Assembly (NCBI GenBank): GCA_012031345.1 | Contig: JAAUTS010000005.1 | Span: forward strand, 1-46,896 | Length of the DNA stretch: 46,896 bases | Source of the DNA: Blastochloris sp. | Lineage (GTDB): Bacteria > Verrucomicrobiota > Verrucomicrobiia > Methylacidiphilales > JAAUTS01 | Direction: 5' to 3' | In this document: one piece after another, positions 10,971 to 20,328 of the stretch | Position numbering within the stretch: position 1 is the stretch's first letter | Layout: every line of letters starts with the position of its first letter | Position numbers and translations under genes: made by a program | Notes under the pieces: model-generated | Seen by the model: the letters and a program-made list of their open reading frames with translations, nothing else | Told to the model about the DNA's origin: nothing | Database searches by the model: none

Positions 10971-11945
10971 ATGAAAACCCCCATCCGTGTTGCTGTTACC
11001 GGTGCCGCCGGTCAAATTGGTTATGCCCTGCTTTTTCGTATCGCTTCCGGAGCCATGTTTGGACCGGATCAACCTGTGAGTCTGCAATTGATTGAGGCAC
11101 CGGTGGAGAAGGCTTTAAAAGCCTTGGAGGGGGTGGCGATGGAGTTGGATGACTGTGCGTTTCCGCTTTTAAGCAGTATTCAGATGACGAGCGAGCCGAA
11201 GGAGGGTTTTGCCGGAGCCAACTGGTGTTTGTTGATCGGAGCCAAGCCGCGTGGACCGGGCATGGAGCGGGCGGATTTGTTGAAGGACAACGGGCAAATC
11301 TTTATTGGCCAGGGCCGGATCATTGATGAAGTGGCGGCGGACGACGCGCGGATCGCGGTGGTGGGTAATCCGGCCAACACCAATTGCATGATTGCGGCCA
11401 GTCAGGCGAAACGTCTGCCCGCGGAGCGTTTCACGGCCATGGTGCGTTTGGATCAAAATCGGGCCCAGACCCAGTTGGCCAAAAAAGCAGGGGTGGCCTT
11501 GACCGAAGTGAAAAATATCTTCATCTACGGCAATCACAGTCCCAGCATGTTCCCGGCTTATGCCCAGGCGACGATTTCGGGCAAACCCGCGGCGGAGGTG
11601 ATTGGGGATGAGGCATGGTTGCAGGGAACTTTTTGTGAGACGGTGGGCAAACGCGGTGCGGCGATCATCAATGCGCGTGGTGCGTCCTCGGCGGCTTCGG
11701 CGGCGAATGCGTTGGTGGATCATGTGCATGATCTGATGACTCCGGGAGCGATTCATTCCGTGGCGGTGAAGTCGGAGGGACGTTATGGTTTTGATCCCAA
11801 CGTGTGGGCGGGTATGCCGGTGCGGACGACCAGCCCCGGCAGTTACGAGGTGATCGAAGGTCACAGCATGGACGCCTTTGCCCAAAGCAAGATCGCCGCG
11901 ACAAACAAAGAGTTGATGGAAGAGCGTGGGTTCGTGACGGCTTGA
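10971..11945 (+). CDS. mdh: Malate dehydrogenase
   Basis: NAD-dependent oxidation of malate to oxaloacetate in the citric acid cycle. The 324-residue protein belongs to the cytosolic/type-2-like MDH group also found in many bacteria. Visible features: the Rossmann motif [19 protein letters not shown], substrate-loop arginine in [42 protein letters not shown] and the catalytic His in [10 protein letters not shown]. It is a single-gene unit with its own strong promoter and a hairpin at its stop codon. No frameshift is seen. Confidence 0.95.
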   Translation: MKTPIRVAVTGAAGQIGYALLFRIASGAMFGPDQPVSLQLIEAPVEKALKALEGVAMELDDCAFPLLSSIQMTSEPKEGFAGANWCLLIGAKPRGPGMERADLLKDNGQIFIGQGRIIDEVAADDARIAVVGNPANTNCMIAASQAKRLPAERFTAMVRLDQNRAQTQLAKKAGVALTEVKNIFIYGNHSPSMFPAYAQATISGKPAAEVIGDEAWLQGTFCETVGKRGAAIINARGASSAASAANALVDHVHDLMTPGAIHSVAVKSEGRYGFDPNVWAGMPVRTTSPGSYEVIEGHSMDAFAQSKIAATNKELMEERGFVTA

Positions 11946-11968
11946 TCGGAGGATCAAGTTCCTGCTTT
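11941..11968 (+). terminator. Hairpin at the mdh stop codon, possible terminator
   Basis: CTTGATC (11941-11947), a four-base loop GGAG and GATCAAG (11952-11958) form a perfect 7-bp stem that includes the mdh stop codon. The following TTCCTGCTTTCC is pyrimidine-rich but has no unbroken T run, so intrinsic termination is plausible, not certain. Confidence 0.5.
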
Positions 11969-12031
11969 CCGCTTTCCAGTTTGGATGACCAGAGGGCAAG
12001 AATGGCCACTTTCTTTTGTTTGAAGTGAGGG

Positions 12032-12037
12032 CATAAT
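12032..12037 (+). promoter_or_regulatory. -10 box of the mfd unit, leaderless spacing
   Basis: CATAAT lies seven bases before the GTG at 12045. A -35 box is weak (T-rich sequence around 12009-12016). The spacing again would place the RNA start at or next to the start codon. Confidence 0.45.
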
Positions 12038-12044
12038 AGTTCCG

Positions 12045-15000
12045 GTGATCTCCAGCATTCCAGAGGAATTGGTGGCGGGCTCTGCTGTGTCGTCGTTTCT
12101 TGACGGGGCGAGGCGGGAGGAGGAGTTGTGTTGGGAAGGGATCCCGCTGTCTGCCCAGGCTTTTCTTTTGTCACAGTGGAAACGAGGGTATCCGGAGGAT
12201 TGTCTGGTCTTGAAGGTGGGGGACAGCAAGGCCCAGGAAGAGCTGGCGACGGATTGTCTGGCCTGGGGTCTGGAGGTGTTGGTTTATCCTGAGATGGAGT
12301 CCCTGGCCCAGACACAGGTGGAGGATTTTCTGCCTGATCCGGATTTGCAGGCGGAGAAGCTCGGGGTGTTGCATCGATTGACCGAAGAAAAGGGATCGGT
12401 GGTTTTGGTGACGGAACGGGGCTGGTCACAGGGCGCGCCACAGCCTGAGGCACTGCTGAGCAAGAGATTGAAGTTCAGGCAGGGGGCGGAGTTGCCGATG
12501 GAAAAAGTGCTCAGCCAACTGGAGCGGTCGGGTTATGTGTTGGAAAGTCTGGCCATGCAGCGCGGTCAGATGGCGCGGCGCGGGGGGATTTTGGATGTTT
12601 TTTCCTGGCACGCGAGTTTACCCCTGCGGGTGGAGTGGTTTGGGGATGAGATTGAGTCGATCCGTGAGTTTGATCCGGCGCAGCAGCTTTCGGTTCGCAA
12701 TGTCGAGCAAGGAGAAGTTTTGTTAGGACAAGCTGGGGATTCCGGCACGGGCACGGTGCAGGATTATCTGCCGAAAGGACATCGGCGGATTGTTTGTCAG
12801 GGAGGAGAGACATCGGCGGCGGCGGGGAATTCCAGGAGCACGAATTTTTACATCGCCTGCATCGGGACGCGGTTTTTCAGGAGAATCGCAAGCAACTGCT
12901 GTGTCGTCATCTGGAGAACTGGGTGGGGGAAGGGTGGCAGTTGTGGTTGTTGTGTAATAATGAGGGGGAGGAGCAGCGTTTCCGCGAATGGTTGAAGACG
13001 GAGAGTGGCTGGACAGAAACGGAGGCGGCGAGGATGGAGGGAGGGATGCGATTTGTGCGATCTCCGCTGTTGAAGGGTTTTGTCTGGGGTGAGGCGCGCT
13101 TGGTGGTGTTGACGGATGCGGAGATATTTGGGCGATATCAAAACCTGCGTTCCTTGCGACGTTTGGATCGCATCGGGTCGCTGCGTTTGAAGCATCAGGG
13201 TTCGGACTTCAGTGAATTTGCGGAGGGGGATTATGTGGTGCATTTGGAATATGGGATCGCCCTCTATGCCGGGATGCAGGAGTTGCCGAATGACGAAGCG
13301 GCGGGAGAAGGGTTGGAAAGAGCGGAGACACGGCAGGCGCTGGTTCTGGAGTTTGCCGGGCAGTCGCGGTTGTTTGTGCCACTGGAGCAGGCGTATTTGG
13401 TTTCCAAGTATGTGGGGGTGGGGAAAAAAACGCCGGTCCTGGACAGTTTGGGCGGGAACCGTTGGGAGAAGGCCAGAAAGCAGGCGGAGAGGGCGGTGGC
13501 GGATTATGCGGCGCGTTTGTTGAAGATTCATGCGGAGCGGGAGACGTTGGGGGGATTTGCCTGTCCACCGGACACCTTGTGGCAGAAGGAGTTCGAGGAG
13601 GCGTTTTTGTATGAGGAGACGGAGGATCAGCTCAAGGCAATTGAGGACACCAAGGAGGACATGGAATCTCCGCAGCCCATGGATCGATTGATTTGCGGGG
13701 ATGTGGGTTTTGGGAAAACGGAGGTGGCGATACGGGCGGCCTTCAAGGCGGTGATGAGTGGGAAGCAGGTGGCGTTTTTGGTGCCGACCACGGTGCTGGC
13801 CCAGCAACATTACAATACCCTGCGGGAGCGATTTGCGGATTACCCGATTGTGGTGGCGTTGATGAACCGATTTGTCAGCCGCAAGGAGCAGAATGAAATC
13901 ATTCGCAAGCTGGACCGGGGAGAGGTGGATATTGTGGTGGGAACGCACCGTGTGATTTCGGCAGATGTGCGTTTTCAAGGATTTGGGTTTGGTGGTGATT
14001 GATGAGGAGCAGCGGTTTGGGGTGAAGCAGAAGGAAAATTTCAAAGATCGTTTCCGATTGGTGGATGTGCTGACGCTTTCCGCCACGCCGATTCCGCGGA
14101 CTTTGTATCTTTCACTGATGGGGGCGCGGGACATGAGTGTGATTGAAACCCCGCCCAAAAGCCGTCTGCCCGTGGAGACCACGGTCACGTCTTATGATGA
14201 ACGAATCGTGCGGGCGGCGATTCAACGGGAGTTGCAGCGTGGGGGGCAGGTTTTTTATCTGCACAACCGGGTGCAGAGTATTGAGAAGGTGGCGGAGCGA
14301 CTGAACTTTCTGGTGCCGGAGGCGCGGGTGGATATCGGGCATGGGCAGATGGAGGAGGGGCAACTGGAGGAGGTGATGATGCGATTTGTGGCGGGTCACT
14401 CGGACGTGCTGGTTTCGACCACGATCATCGAGAGTGGGATTGATATTCCCAACGCCAATACGATCATTATTGATCGGGCGGACCGGTTTGGGTTGGCGGA
14501 TCTTTATCAATTACGTGGGCGGGTGGGGCGGGGCGGGACGCGGGCACATGCCATGTTGTTACTGCACGGGATCTGATGAGTGCGGATGCGGGGAAGCGGG
14601 TGCGGGCGATCAAGCAGTATTCGGAACTGGGGGCGGGATTCAAAATAGCGATGAGGGATCTGGAGATTCGCGGGGCGGGGAATTTGTTAGGAACGGCGCA
14701 GAGTGGACACATCATCGCGGTGGGTTTTGATCTGTATTGTCGTTTGTTGAAGAAGGCGATTGAGGCGACGAAAGAGGGGGGCAAGGCCGGGGCGGGTCAG
14801 GGGGATTGAGACGCGCATTCATTTGGATTTCTTGCATTTGGGGGAGAGTGGGGCGGCGGGGGAGGCGCAGGCGGCCTATCTTCCGGCGGGTTACATGCCG
14901 GAGATTGCCTGGAGGATCACGGCTTATCGGGAATTGGCCGAGCTGCAAAGCCGGGCGGAGTGGGAGAATTTGCGGAAACGTTGGAAGGATCGTTTTGGGC

Positions 15001-15224
15001 ACTGGGAAGAGGTTACGGAGTTGCTGTTGATGTATCATCGGGTGCGGATTGAGGCTAATTTGGTCAAACTTTCCAGTATTGAAACCAAAGCGGATAAGCT
15101 TATGATGTTGAGGAACGGAGATTACGTGATGATGGGGGGGCGATTCCCCAGATTGACTAAAACTCCGGCCAAGGCTAGGCTACTGGAAATCGAGAAATGG
15201 ATTCTTTCGTTAAAAACGGGTTGA
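12045..15224 (+). CDS. mfd: Transcription-repair coupling factor Mfd, frameshifted four times
   Basis: Mfd displaces stalled RNA polymerase and recruits UvrA. The reconstructed protein has about 1059 residues. Order of parts: UvrB-like N-terminal modules with [20 protein letters not shown]; the CarD-like RNA polymerase interaction domain around [16 protein letters not shown] and [17 protein letters not shown]; the helicase motor with Walker [14 protein letters not shown], the DEEQ box in [30 protein letters not shown] and [15 protein letters not shown] with RGRVGRGG; and the C-terminal domain. Breaks: near 12777-12830 (base missing), near 13976-13980 (A gained), near 14565-14570 (C missing, giving [16 protein letters not shown]) and near 14789-14792 (G gained). 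Net length is a multiple of three. The start is GTG. It overlaps the next gene by 28 bases. Confidence 0.92.
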
Positions 15225-16192
15225 TGTTGGGAATGCTCTGGGTCGGCCTTGCCGCGACACAGGCTCAGGTCGTGGACGGGGTGGCGGCGGTGGTGAATGA
15301 TAAAGTCATCACCTTTTCCCAGGTTCGCAAAGAGGTGGACCCGATCGAGGCGCAGTATCGTGAAATTTTAAGCGGTGTGGAGTTGGTGGAGAAGGTGAAG
15401 GAAGCGCGCTTGAATTCTTTGAAGTCCTTGATTGAACGGGAATTGATCATTCAGGAGTTCAACTCGAAAGGTTATTTCATTCCGGACAACGTGATTGAGG
15501 ATAAAGTTAGAAAAATCACGGATATTCAGTATGAGGGGGATCGGAGGGCACTGGTGCGGACGCTGCAGGCCCGGGGGGTTTCCATATCCAATTACAAGGA
15601 GCAACTACGTGACCAAACCATCGTCGGGGTGATGCGGCAGAGGAATATGGCGTCTGCGCTGCTCATATCTCCCTATCAGATTGAGCAGTATTATCAGGAC
15701 AACGTGCGTCAGTTTGTTCGTCCGGATGAGGTGAAGTTGCGGGTGATTTACATGAAGAAGCCGCTTTTCAAGGAAAAGCGGACCGGGGAGGACGGGAAAG
15801 AAGAGGAGTATGATCCGCAGAAACTGGTGATGGATGAGATTTTACAAAAGATCCGGACAGGATCCGACTTTGCCAGTCTGGCCAAGGGATATTCCGAGGG
15901 GAGCCAGAAATCCGAAGGTGGATTGTTAGGTTGGGTGTCCGAGTCCACGCTGAGGCCGGAGCTGGCCAAAGTGGCCTTCAAACTGAGGCCGGGTCAGAAC
16001 AGCGGAGTGGTTGAGACCAATGACGGTTATCATATTGTGATGGTGGAAGATTTGCGCAAGGCGACGGTGATTCCGATGGCGGAGGTGCGGGAGCGGATTG
16101 AAAGCACTTTGTTACAGCAGGAGAAGGAACGGCTGCAGCAGGAGTGGCTGGATGGGTTGCGTTCCAAGGCCTTTATCAAAATGTTTTTCTAG
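15197..16192 (+). CDS. SurA/PpiC-type periplasmic peptidyl-prolyl isomerase
   Basis: A 331-residue exported chaperone-isomerase. Residues 1-23 are a signal peptide ending ATQAQ. The N-terminal part (VVDGVAAVVNDKVITFSQV, then LIERELIIQEFNSKG) is the SurA N-terminal helical region, and a parvulin domain follows: VIYMKKPLF, FASLAKGYSEGSQKSEGGLL, WVSESTLRPELAKVAFKLRPG and TNDGYHIVMVEDL. SurA-like proteins assist outer membrane protein folding. Only one parvulin domain is present, while E. coli SurA has two. The start lies inside the end of mfd, so the two are probably cotranscribed. Confidence 0.88.
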   Translation: MDSFVKNGLMLGMLWVGLAATQAQVVDGVAAVVNDKVITFSQVRKEVDPIEAQYREILSGVELVEKVKEARLNSLKSLIERELIIQEFNSKGYFIPDNVIEDKVRKITDIQYEGDRRALVRTLQARGVSISNYKEQLRDQTIVGVMRQRNMASALLISPYQIEQYYQDNVRQFVRPDEVKLRVIYMKKPLFKEKRTGEDGKEEEYDPQKLVMDEILQKIRTGSDFASLAKGYSEGSQKSEGGLLGWVSESTLRPELAKVAFKLRPGQNSGVVETNDGYHIVMVEDLRKATVIPMAEVRERIESTLLQQEKERLQQEWLDGLRSKAFIKMFF

Positions 16193-16278
16193 GAAGTTAG
16201 GGGAAGGGTTCCAGTATTCATTTTTCAGTTTTCCGTGGGAACTTCGCCTTGATCTGACGGGCTTTACGATATTCTTTT

Positions 16279-17177
16279 ATGAAAGCCCATGGCTTTACGA
16301 TTGGTGTTACTCTGGGAGACCCGGCGGGGATTGGCCCGGAGGTGGTGGATCGGGCTTTGGCGGTGCTGAAGAAAACACAACCGGACTGGAAGTTCCGGGT
16401 CTTGGGTGAGTTGAAGGGAAAAAGCCGGATCACGCCGGGTAAGCCGAACAAAGCATCCGCCGAGATGGCTCTGGCGGGCTTGGAGGAGTCGGTGGAACTG
16501 CTCCGTTGCGGGGAAATTCAGGCGGTGGTGAACGCGCCGATTCACAAGGGTAATTTACAAAAGTTGGGCTTTGAGTATCCGGGTCAGACGGAGTATTACG
16601 CGAAGGCTTTTGGGTTGAAGGAGGAGGATGTGACGATGTTGATGGTGGCGGATCGTCTGGCGGTGGGGTTGATCAGCACGCATTGTTCCTTGAAAGAAGC
16701 GTTGAAACGGGTGAGCCCGGCGAGGATCGAACGGCATGGGAATCGTTTGGTGGATTTCTTAAAGGCACGAGGCATTTCTCGACCCAGGGTGGCGGTGTGT
16801 GGATTAAATCCTCATGCGGGGGAGGGGGAGCTTTTGGACGGGAGGAGGAGAGACTGATTTTACCTGGCATACTGGCTTTGCGGGGCAGAGGGGGGGCTGT
16901 CATCAGCGGGCCGGAGGTGCCGGATGCGATCTTTGCCCGGGTTGGCGGGGGTGAGTTTGATGGGGTGCTGGGTTTGTATCATGACCAAGGGTTGATCCCG
17001 TTCAAGTTGTTGGCCTTTGAGCAGGGGGTGAACCTGACCTGGGGCCTGCCCTTTGTGCGGACTTCCCCGGATCACGGTACGGCCCTGGATCGGGCGGGGA
17101 AGGGGACGGCTTCGAGCGCGAGTATGGAGTCGGCTTTGCGTCTGGCGGTGACGTTGACGGAGAAGTTGTTTCGATGA
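16279..17177 (+). CDS. pdxA: 4-hydroxythreonine-4-phosphate dehydrogenase, frameshifted
   Basis: Pyridoxal 5'-phosphate synthesis (DXP-dependent route). Motifs: [17 protein letters not shown] at the N terminus, [60 protein letters not shown] and [13 protein letters not shown]. The metal-binding histidines are retained. The frame breaks in a run of four T at 16832-16835; a fifth T turns LLDGRR into LFGREE. The repaired length is 299 residues, slightly short for the family. The stop TGA overlaps the ATG of the next gene by four bases, so the unknown protein downstream is coupled to it. Confidence 0.92.
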
Positions 17178-18444
17178 ACGGGATGGAGGCTGATCTGGAG
17201 CGGTTGCAATTTTTGCGGGAACAACGTCCTGCGAATGGTTTGTTGCTGGGGAGGGAGTCACGCTTGTCGCCGACGGCCTTTCCTCTGACGGAGGGGCAGA
17301 TAGATTTTTTGGAGAAGTTAGGGCCGCGACTGCTGACCTTTTTGCAGGCCTGTAATTTGATGTATCGGCAGAGTGCGAAGGGGAAGGGGCCGGGCTTTTT
17401 GCGGGAGTGGTTGGATGCGGGCAAGCCGGCGGAGTTGTTGGAGCTGGGTTTGGATCCGGCGATCAAGAATGAGCTGCCGCTGGTCATTCGCCCGGACTTG
17501 CTGTTGACGGAGGAAGGTTTTGCGCTTTCGGAGATTGATTCGTTGCCGGGAGGAATCGGCATGACGGCGTGGCTAGGAGAAACTTATGCCGCGCTGGGGG
17601 AGGATGTGGTGGGTGGCGGTGGAATGCGGGAGGCGATGAGGCGGTTGTTTCCTGAAGGGGATGTTTTGATTGCGGAGGAGGGGCGCGAGTATGGGCCGGA
17701 GTTTGAATGGCTGTTTGGGCAGGAGCGGGTGAAGCGGGCGGAGGGATATGTGGTTTCGGAAAAGCCGATCTACCGTTTTGTGGAAGCTTTTGATTGGCCG
17801 GAGCTGGGATCGTTACGGACGGGGTATCGGCCCGGAGTGACGCGGATGACTCCGCCCTTGAAACCTTTTTTGGAGGAGAAACTTTGGCTGGCCTTGTTTT
17901 GGTTGGAGCCGTTACGGGAGCGTTGGCGACGGGAGTTGGGGGATCGCTATGACAGGGATTTGCGGCAGTTGATACCCTACAGTTGGGTGGTGAATCCTGA
18001 ACCTCTGCCTGTGACGGCGGTGTTGCCGCAGTTGAATGTGCATTCGTGGGAGCAGGTGAAACAGTTTTCGCAGAAAGAGCGGGAATTGATTTTGAAAATA
18101 TCCGGGTTTTCCCCGCTGGCCTGGGGTTCGCGCGGAGTGACCCTGGGCTCGGACGTGAGTGGGGAGGAGTGGGCGCGGGCCTTGGAAGAGGCGTTAACCG
18201 GGTTCAGGACGGCACCTTATCTCATGCAACGTTATGCCAAGCCCAAATTGGTGGAGCATCCTTATTGGTCGGAGGAGGAAGGGGCGCTGAGGATGATGAA
18301 AGGCCGGGTGCGCTTGTGCCCCTATTATTTTGTGGAGGAAGGAGAGGCCCGCTTGAAAGGGGTGCTGGCCACGGTGAATCCGGCGGATAAAAAATCATCC
18401 ACGGGATGAAGGATGCGATCCTGGTGCCTGCGCGGAGGATTTAA
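17174..18444 (+). CDS. Unrecognised protein, ATP-grasp-like features, frameshifted near the end
   Basis: I cannot name this family. After adding one A to the run at 18389-18394 the end reads [16 protein letters not shown] and stops at 18442-18444, giving about 423 residues with no signal peptide or membrane segment. Two regions suggest a circularly permuted ATP-grasp fold: [20 protein letters not shown] with [13 protein letters not shown] (like the metal-binding end of the fold) and, later, [21 protein letters not shown] with [11 protein letters not shown] and [11 protein letters not shown] (like the ATP-binding lobe). Typical glutamates and asparagine are only partly evident. It overlaps pdxA by four bases, so coregulation with vitamin B6 synthesis is likely; whether it acts on a B6 compound is guesswork. 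Confidence 0.6.
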
Positions 18445-18472
18445 CCACAGAGGACACAGAGAGCACAGAGGG
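18443..18472 (+). repeat. Dispersed CACAGAG-type intergenic repeat
   Basis: The bases after the stop codon contain three near-copies of CACAGAG (ACCACAGAGG, ACACAGAGAG, CACAGAGG). Similar short CACAGAG tracts are scattered between genes in many unrelated bacterial genomes; function unknown. It overlaps the last bases of the upstream gene. Confidence 0.6.
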
Positions 18473-18576
18473 GGGATTTGGGGGTTTAGGAGGAGGAAGT
18501 AATGTTAGGAAGGACTGTTCTTCAACTAAGGGGGATGCTGGTTGAGGGCATGATTTTTTAGAGGAGCTTGGTTCCC

Positions 18577-19377
18577 TTATTTAAAATTGAAGAATTGTTC
18601 TAAGGCTTCGACGACGCCGAGGTGGGTGGATTGGCGGGAGACGTGGCCTTGGTGGAGGCGGACTTGAGCCTGGACGGCGGGGACGGCGTTGGAGGGGCAG
18701 CAGAGTTGATGGGCGTGGCGTGGATCAAGCATGGGGAGGTCGTTCAAATGATCCCCGGCCGCGAAACAGTTTTCCGGAGGGATGCCCTCTTCCTGGGCGA
18801 TGCGGGCCAGGCAGCTGCCTTTTTGAAAATCGATGTGAGCGAAGCGGAAATAGACACTGTTGCGAACACTGTGCATTTCGGGGAAGGCCCGGAGGAGGGG
18901 TTCCAGGGCGGTCTGAACTTCGTCGGCCTGTTCGGGGGAGGCGGCGATGAGGCCGAGCGGGGAGCCGATATCGGTGATGAGTTGGAGGTCGGGGAAGTGG
19001 GCCAAGTCCCGGCGCGTTTGTTGCAGTTGGGGCGCGGCGCGGTGGAAGAGGTCATCGTGGGTTTCCTGACAACGTCGGTTCCAGCAGGGCAGAGGTTCCT
19101 GGCGTTGATTGATGATGCGGTGGATTTCACGTTCCACCAAAACAACCCAGTCGGGCCAGATTCGGGCCTGACGCTGGATCAGCTCGTCGTGGAGAGATTC
19201 CCAGTCGCGGCCTGTGTTGATGATCCAGACCACGCGGCGTCGGCGGCGTTCGTTTTCGAGCCAGTCGAAGAACTCGGGAGCGAGGGGTGGGGGCAGGCTG
19301 TGGTCGAGGAGGGTGCCGTCAAAGTCGGTGCTGAGGAGCAGGGCGGGCAGGGGGGTTGGGGAGGAAGGTTTGGACAT
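18577..19377 (-). CDS. HAD-superfamily (Cof/sucrose-phosphatase-like) hydrolase
   Basis: A 266-residue HAD phosphatase with a C2-type cap. Motif I is LLSTDFDGTLLDH (about 13-25), motif II lies at WIINTGRD, the cap includes WVVLVEREIHRI, and motifs III and IV are FAAGDHLNDLPML near the C terminus. Members of this group dephosphorylate sugar phosphates such as trehalose 6-phosphate or sucrose 6-phosphate, but the substrate cannot be decided. It starts 16 bases after the EVE-domain gene on the same strand, so the two probably form a small operon. Confidence 0.85.
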   Translation of the reverse strand: MSKPSSPTPLPALLLSTDFDGTLLDHSLPPPLAPEFFDWLENERRRRRVVWIINTGRDWESLHDELIQRQARIWPDWVVLVEREIHRIINQRQEPLPCWNRRCQETHDDLFHRAAPQLQQTRRDLAHFPDLQLITDIGSPLGLIAASPEQADEVQTALEPLLRAFPEMHSVRNSVYFRFAHIDFQKGSCLARIAQEEGIPPENCFAAGDHLNDLPMLDPRHAHQLCCPSNAVPAVQAQVRLHQGHVSRQSTHLGVVEALEQFFNFK

Positions 19378-19393
19378 GGGAGAAGATTTCGGG

Positions 19394-19819
19394 TCAGGGG
19401 AGTTTGGTCTGGGAGAGTTTCAGGATTTCGGCAAATTCCGCAGGGGAGACGGGCATGACCGAGAGGCGGGATTGACGGACGAGAGCCATGGTGGCGAGGC
19501 GGGGGTGGTTTTTGATGAGGGAAAGGGGGACGGGTTGGGTGAGGGTTTGGAGGACTTGAAGATCAACGACGGACCAGTCGCCCTCGCTGGCGGTGGGGTC
19601 GGGATAGGCCGGGCGGGCGACGCGGCAAAGTCCCTGGATGGCAGGTTCGACCACGCTGCGGTAGAAGAGAACGAGGTCGCCTTTTTTCATGGCGCGGAGG
19701 TTGTTGCGGGCCTGGAAGTTGCGGACGCCGTCCCAAAGGGTGGTTTTGTCGTGGAGGAAGGTTTCCCAAGAGTATTTTTCGGGTTCCTGTTTGACCAGCC
19801 AGTGGTTGGGATTGGGCAT
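19394..19819 (-). CDS. EVE-domain protein
   Basis: A 141-residue single-domain protein of the EVE family (PUA-like fold, related to YTH domains that bind modified bases). Characteristic parts are HWLVKQEPEKYSWETF at the N terminus, DGVRNFQARNNLRAMKKGDLVLFYRS, and GLCRVARPAYPDPTA followed by VVDLQVLQTL. Bacterial EVE proteins are thought to bind modified cytosine or other modified nucleic acid. I chose ATG at 19819 over an upstream TTG at 19837, because the family starts directly at the WLVK strand. No restriction or modification gene is nearby in this window. Confidence 0.9.
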   Translation of the reverse strand: MPNPNHWLVKQEPEKYSWETFLHDKTTLWDGVRNFQARNNLRAMKKGDLVLFYRSVVEPAIQGLCRVARPAYPDPTASEGDWSVVDLQVLQTLTQPVPLSLIKNHPRLATMALVRQSRLSVMPVSPAEFAEILKLSQTKLP

Positions 19820-19878
19820 GGGGGAAAGGTAGGCCAAGAAAGGGGAGTTTAAAGTTTTTAGTTTTCGAAAGGAGGATG

Positions 19879-19906
19879 AACCGCAAAGACGCGAAGGGCG
19901 CGAAGA
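19879..19906 (+). repeat. Dispersed CGCAAAGACGC-type intergenic repeat
   Basis: AACCGCAAAGACGCGAAGG followed by GCGCGAAG, a sequence type that recurs between genes in many bacterial phyla. It sits just upstream of the EVE gene, mirroring the CACAGAG element beyond the HAD gene. Function unknown. Confidence 0.6.
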
Positions 19907-19988
19907 ATATCAAGGGGTGAATTTCTGACTTCTGAGTGGTGGAAGGAGGGGACTTGGGACTGGGGGTTTAAAAAATGATTCTTTGTCC

Positions 19989-20016
19989 TTGCGTCGAGGG
20001 GTGGTTTGTCTAGTTT
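19989..20016 (+). promoter_or_regulatory. Promoter of the small basic protein gene, leaderless spacing
   Basis: TTGCGT at 19989-19994, a 16-base spacer, TAGTTT at 20011-20016, and nine bases to the ATG at 20026. The geometry matches the mdh promoter although both boxes are weaker. Confidence 0.45.
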
Positions 20017-20025
20017 CGTGAGTCT

Positions 20026-20184
20026 ATGTCACAGCATAAAAGCCTTCGCGGCTCGAGCAAGATTGTCATCAAGCGGAATGTTTTGCAGCGTTATGAACGT
20101 GTGGAACTTCTGAAAAAGCGTGGTCTCTGGAAAGAGGGGACTTCCCGCGTGCACAATTTGCCCAAGACGCGCCCTGAAGAATAA
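20026..20184 (+). CDS. Small basic protein of the Verrucomicrobia/Chlamydiae type
   Basis: A 52-residue, strongly basic protein beginning MSQHKSLRGSSKIVIKRNVL and continuing with RYERVELLKKRGLWKEG and ending in LPKTRPEE. I recognise it as the PVC-group 'small basic protein' family (TIGR04137 as I recall), which is highly conserved in Verrucomicrobia and Chlamydiae and is suspected to be ribosome- or RNA-associated, though its function is not established. It is too short for many gene callers. It has its own promoter-like sequence and is followed by a strong intrinsic terminator, consistent with a highly expressed single-gene unit. Confidence 0.88.
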   Translation: MSQHKSLRGSSKIVIKRNVLQRYERVELLKKRGLWKEGTSRVHNLPKTRPEE

Positions 20185-20265
20185 GAGCCTGTTTCCGCCC
20201 GGTTTTGGTTTGGGGAGAGAATCCTTCCCGGGTCGGGTTTGCAGGAATTGGTTTGCCTTTGGAAT

Positions 20266-20296
20266 GACCTGCCCGAACAAGGCAGGTCTTTTCTTT
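20266..20296 (+). terminator. Intrinsic terminator downstream of the small basic protein
   Basis: GACCTGCC (20266-20273), a seven-base loop CGAACAA and GGCAGGTC (20281-20288) form a perfect 8-bp GC-rich stem, followed by TTTTCTTT. This is the clearest intrinsic terminator in the window. Confidence 0.85.
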
Positions 20297-20328
20297 GTCC
20301 CGGACTTGTGTTCATACTGAATGTTACC

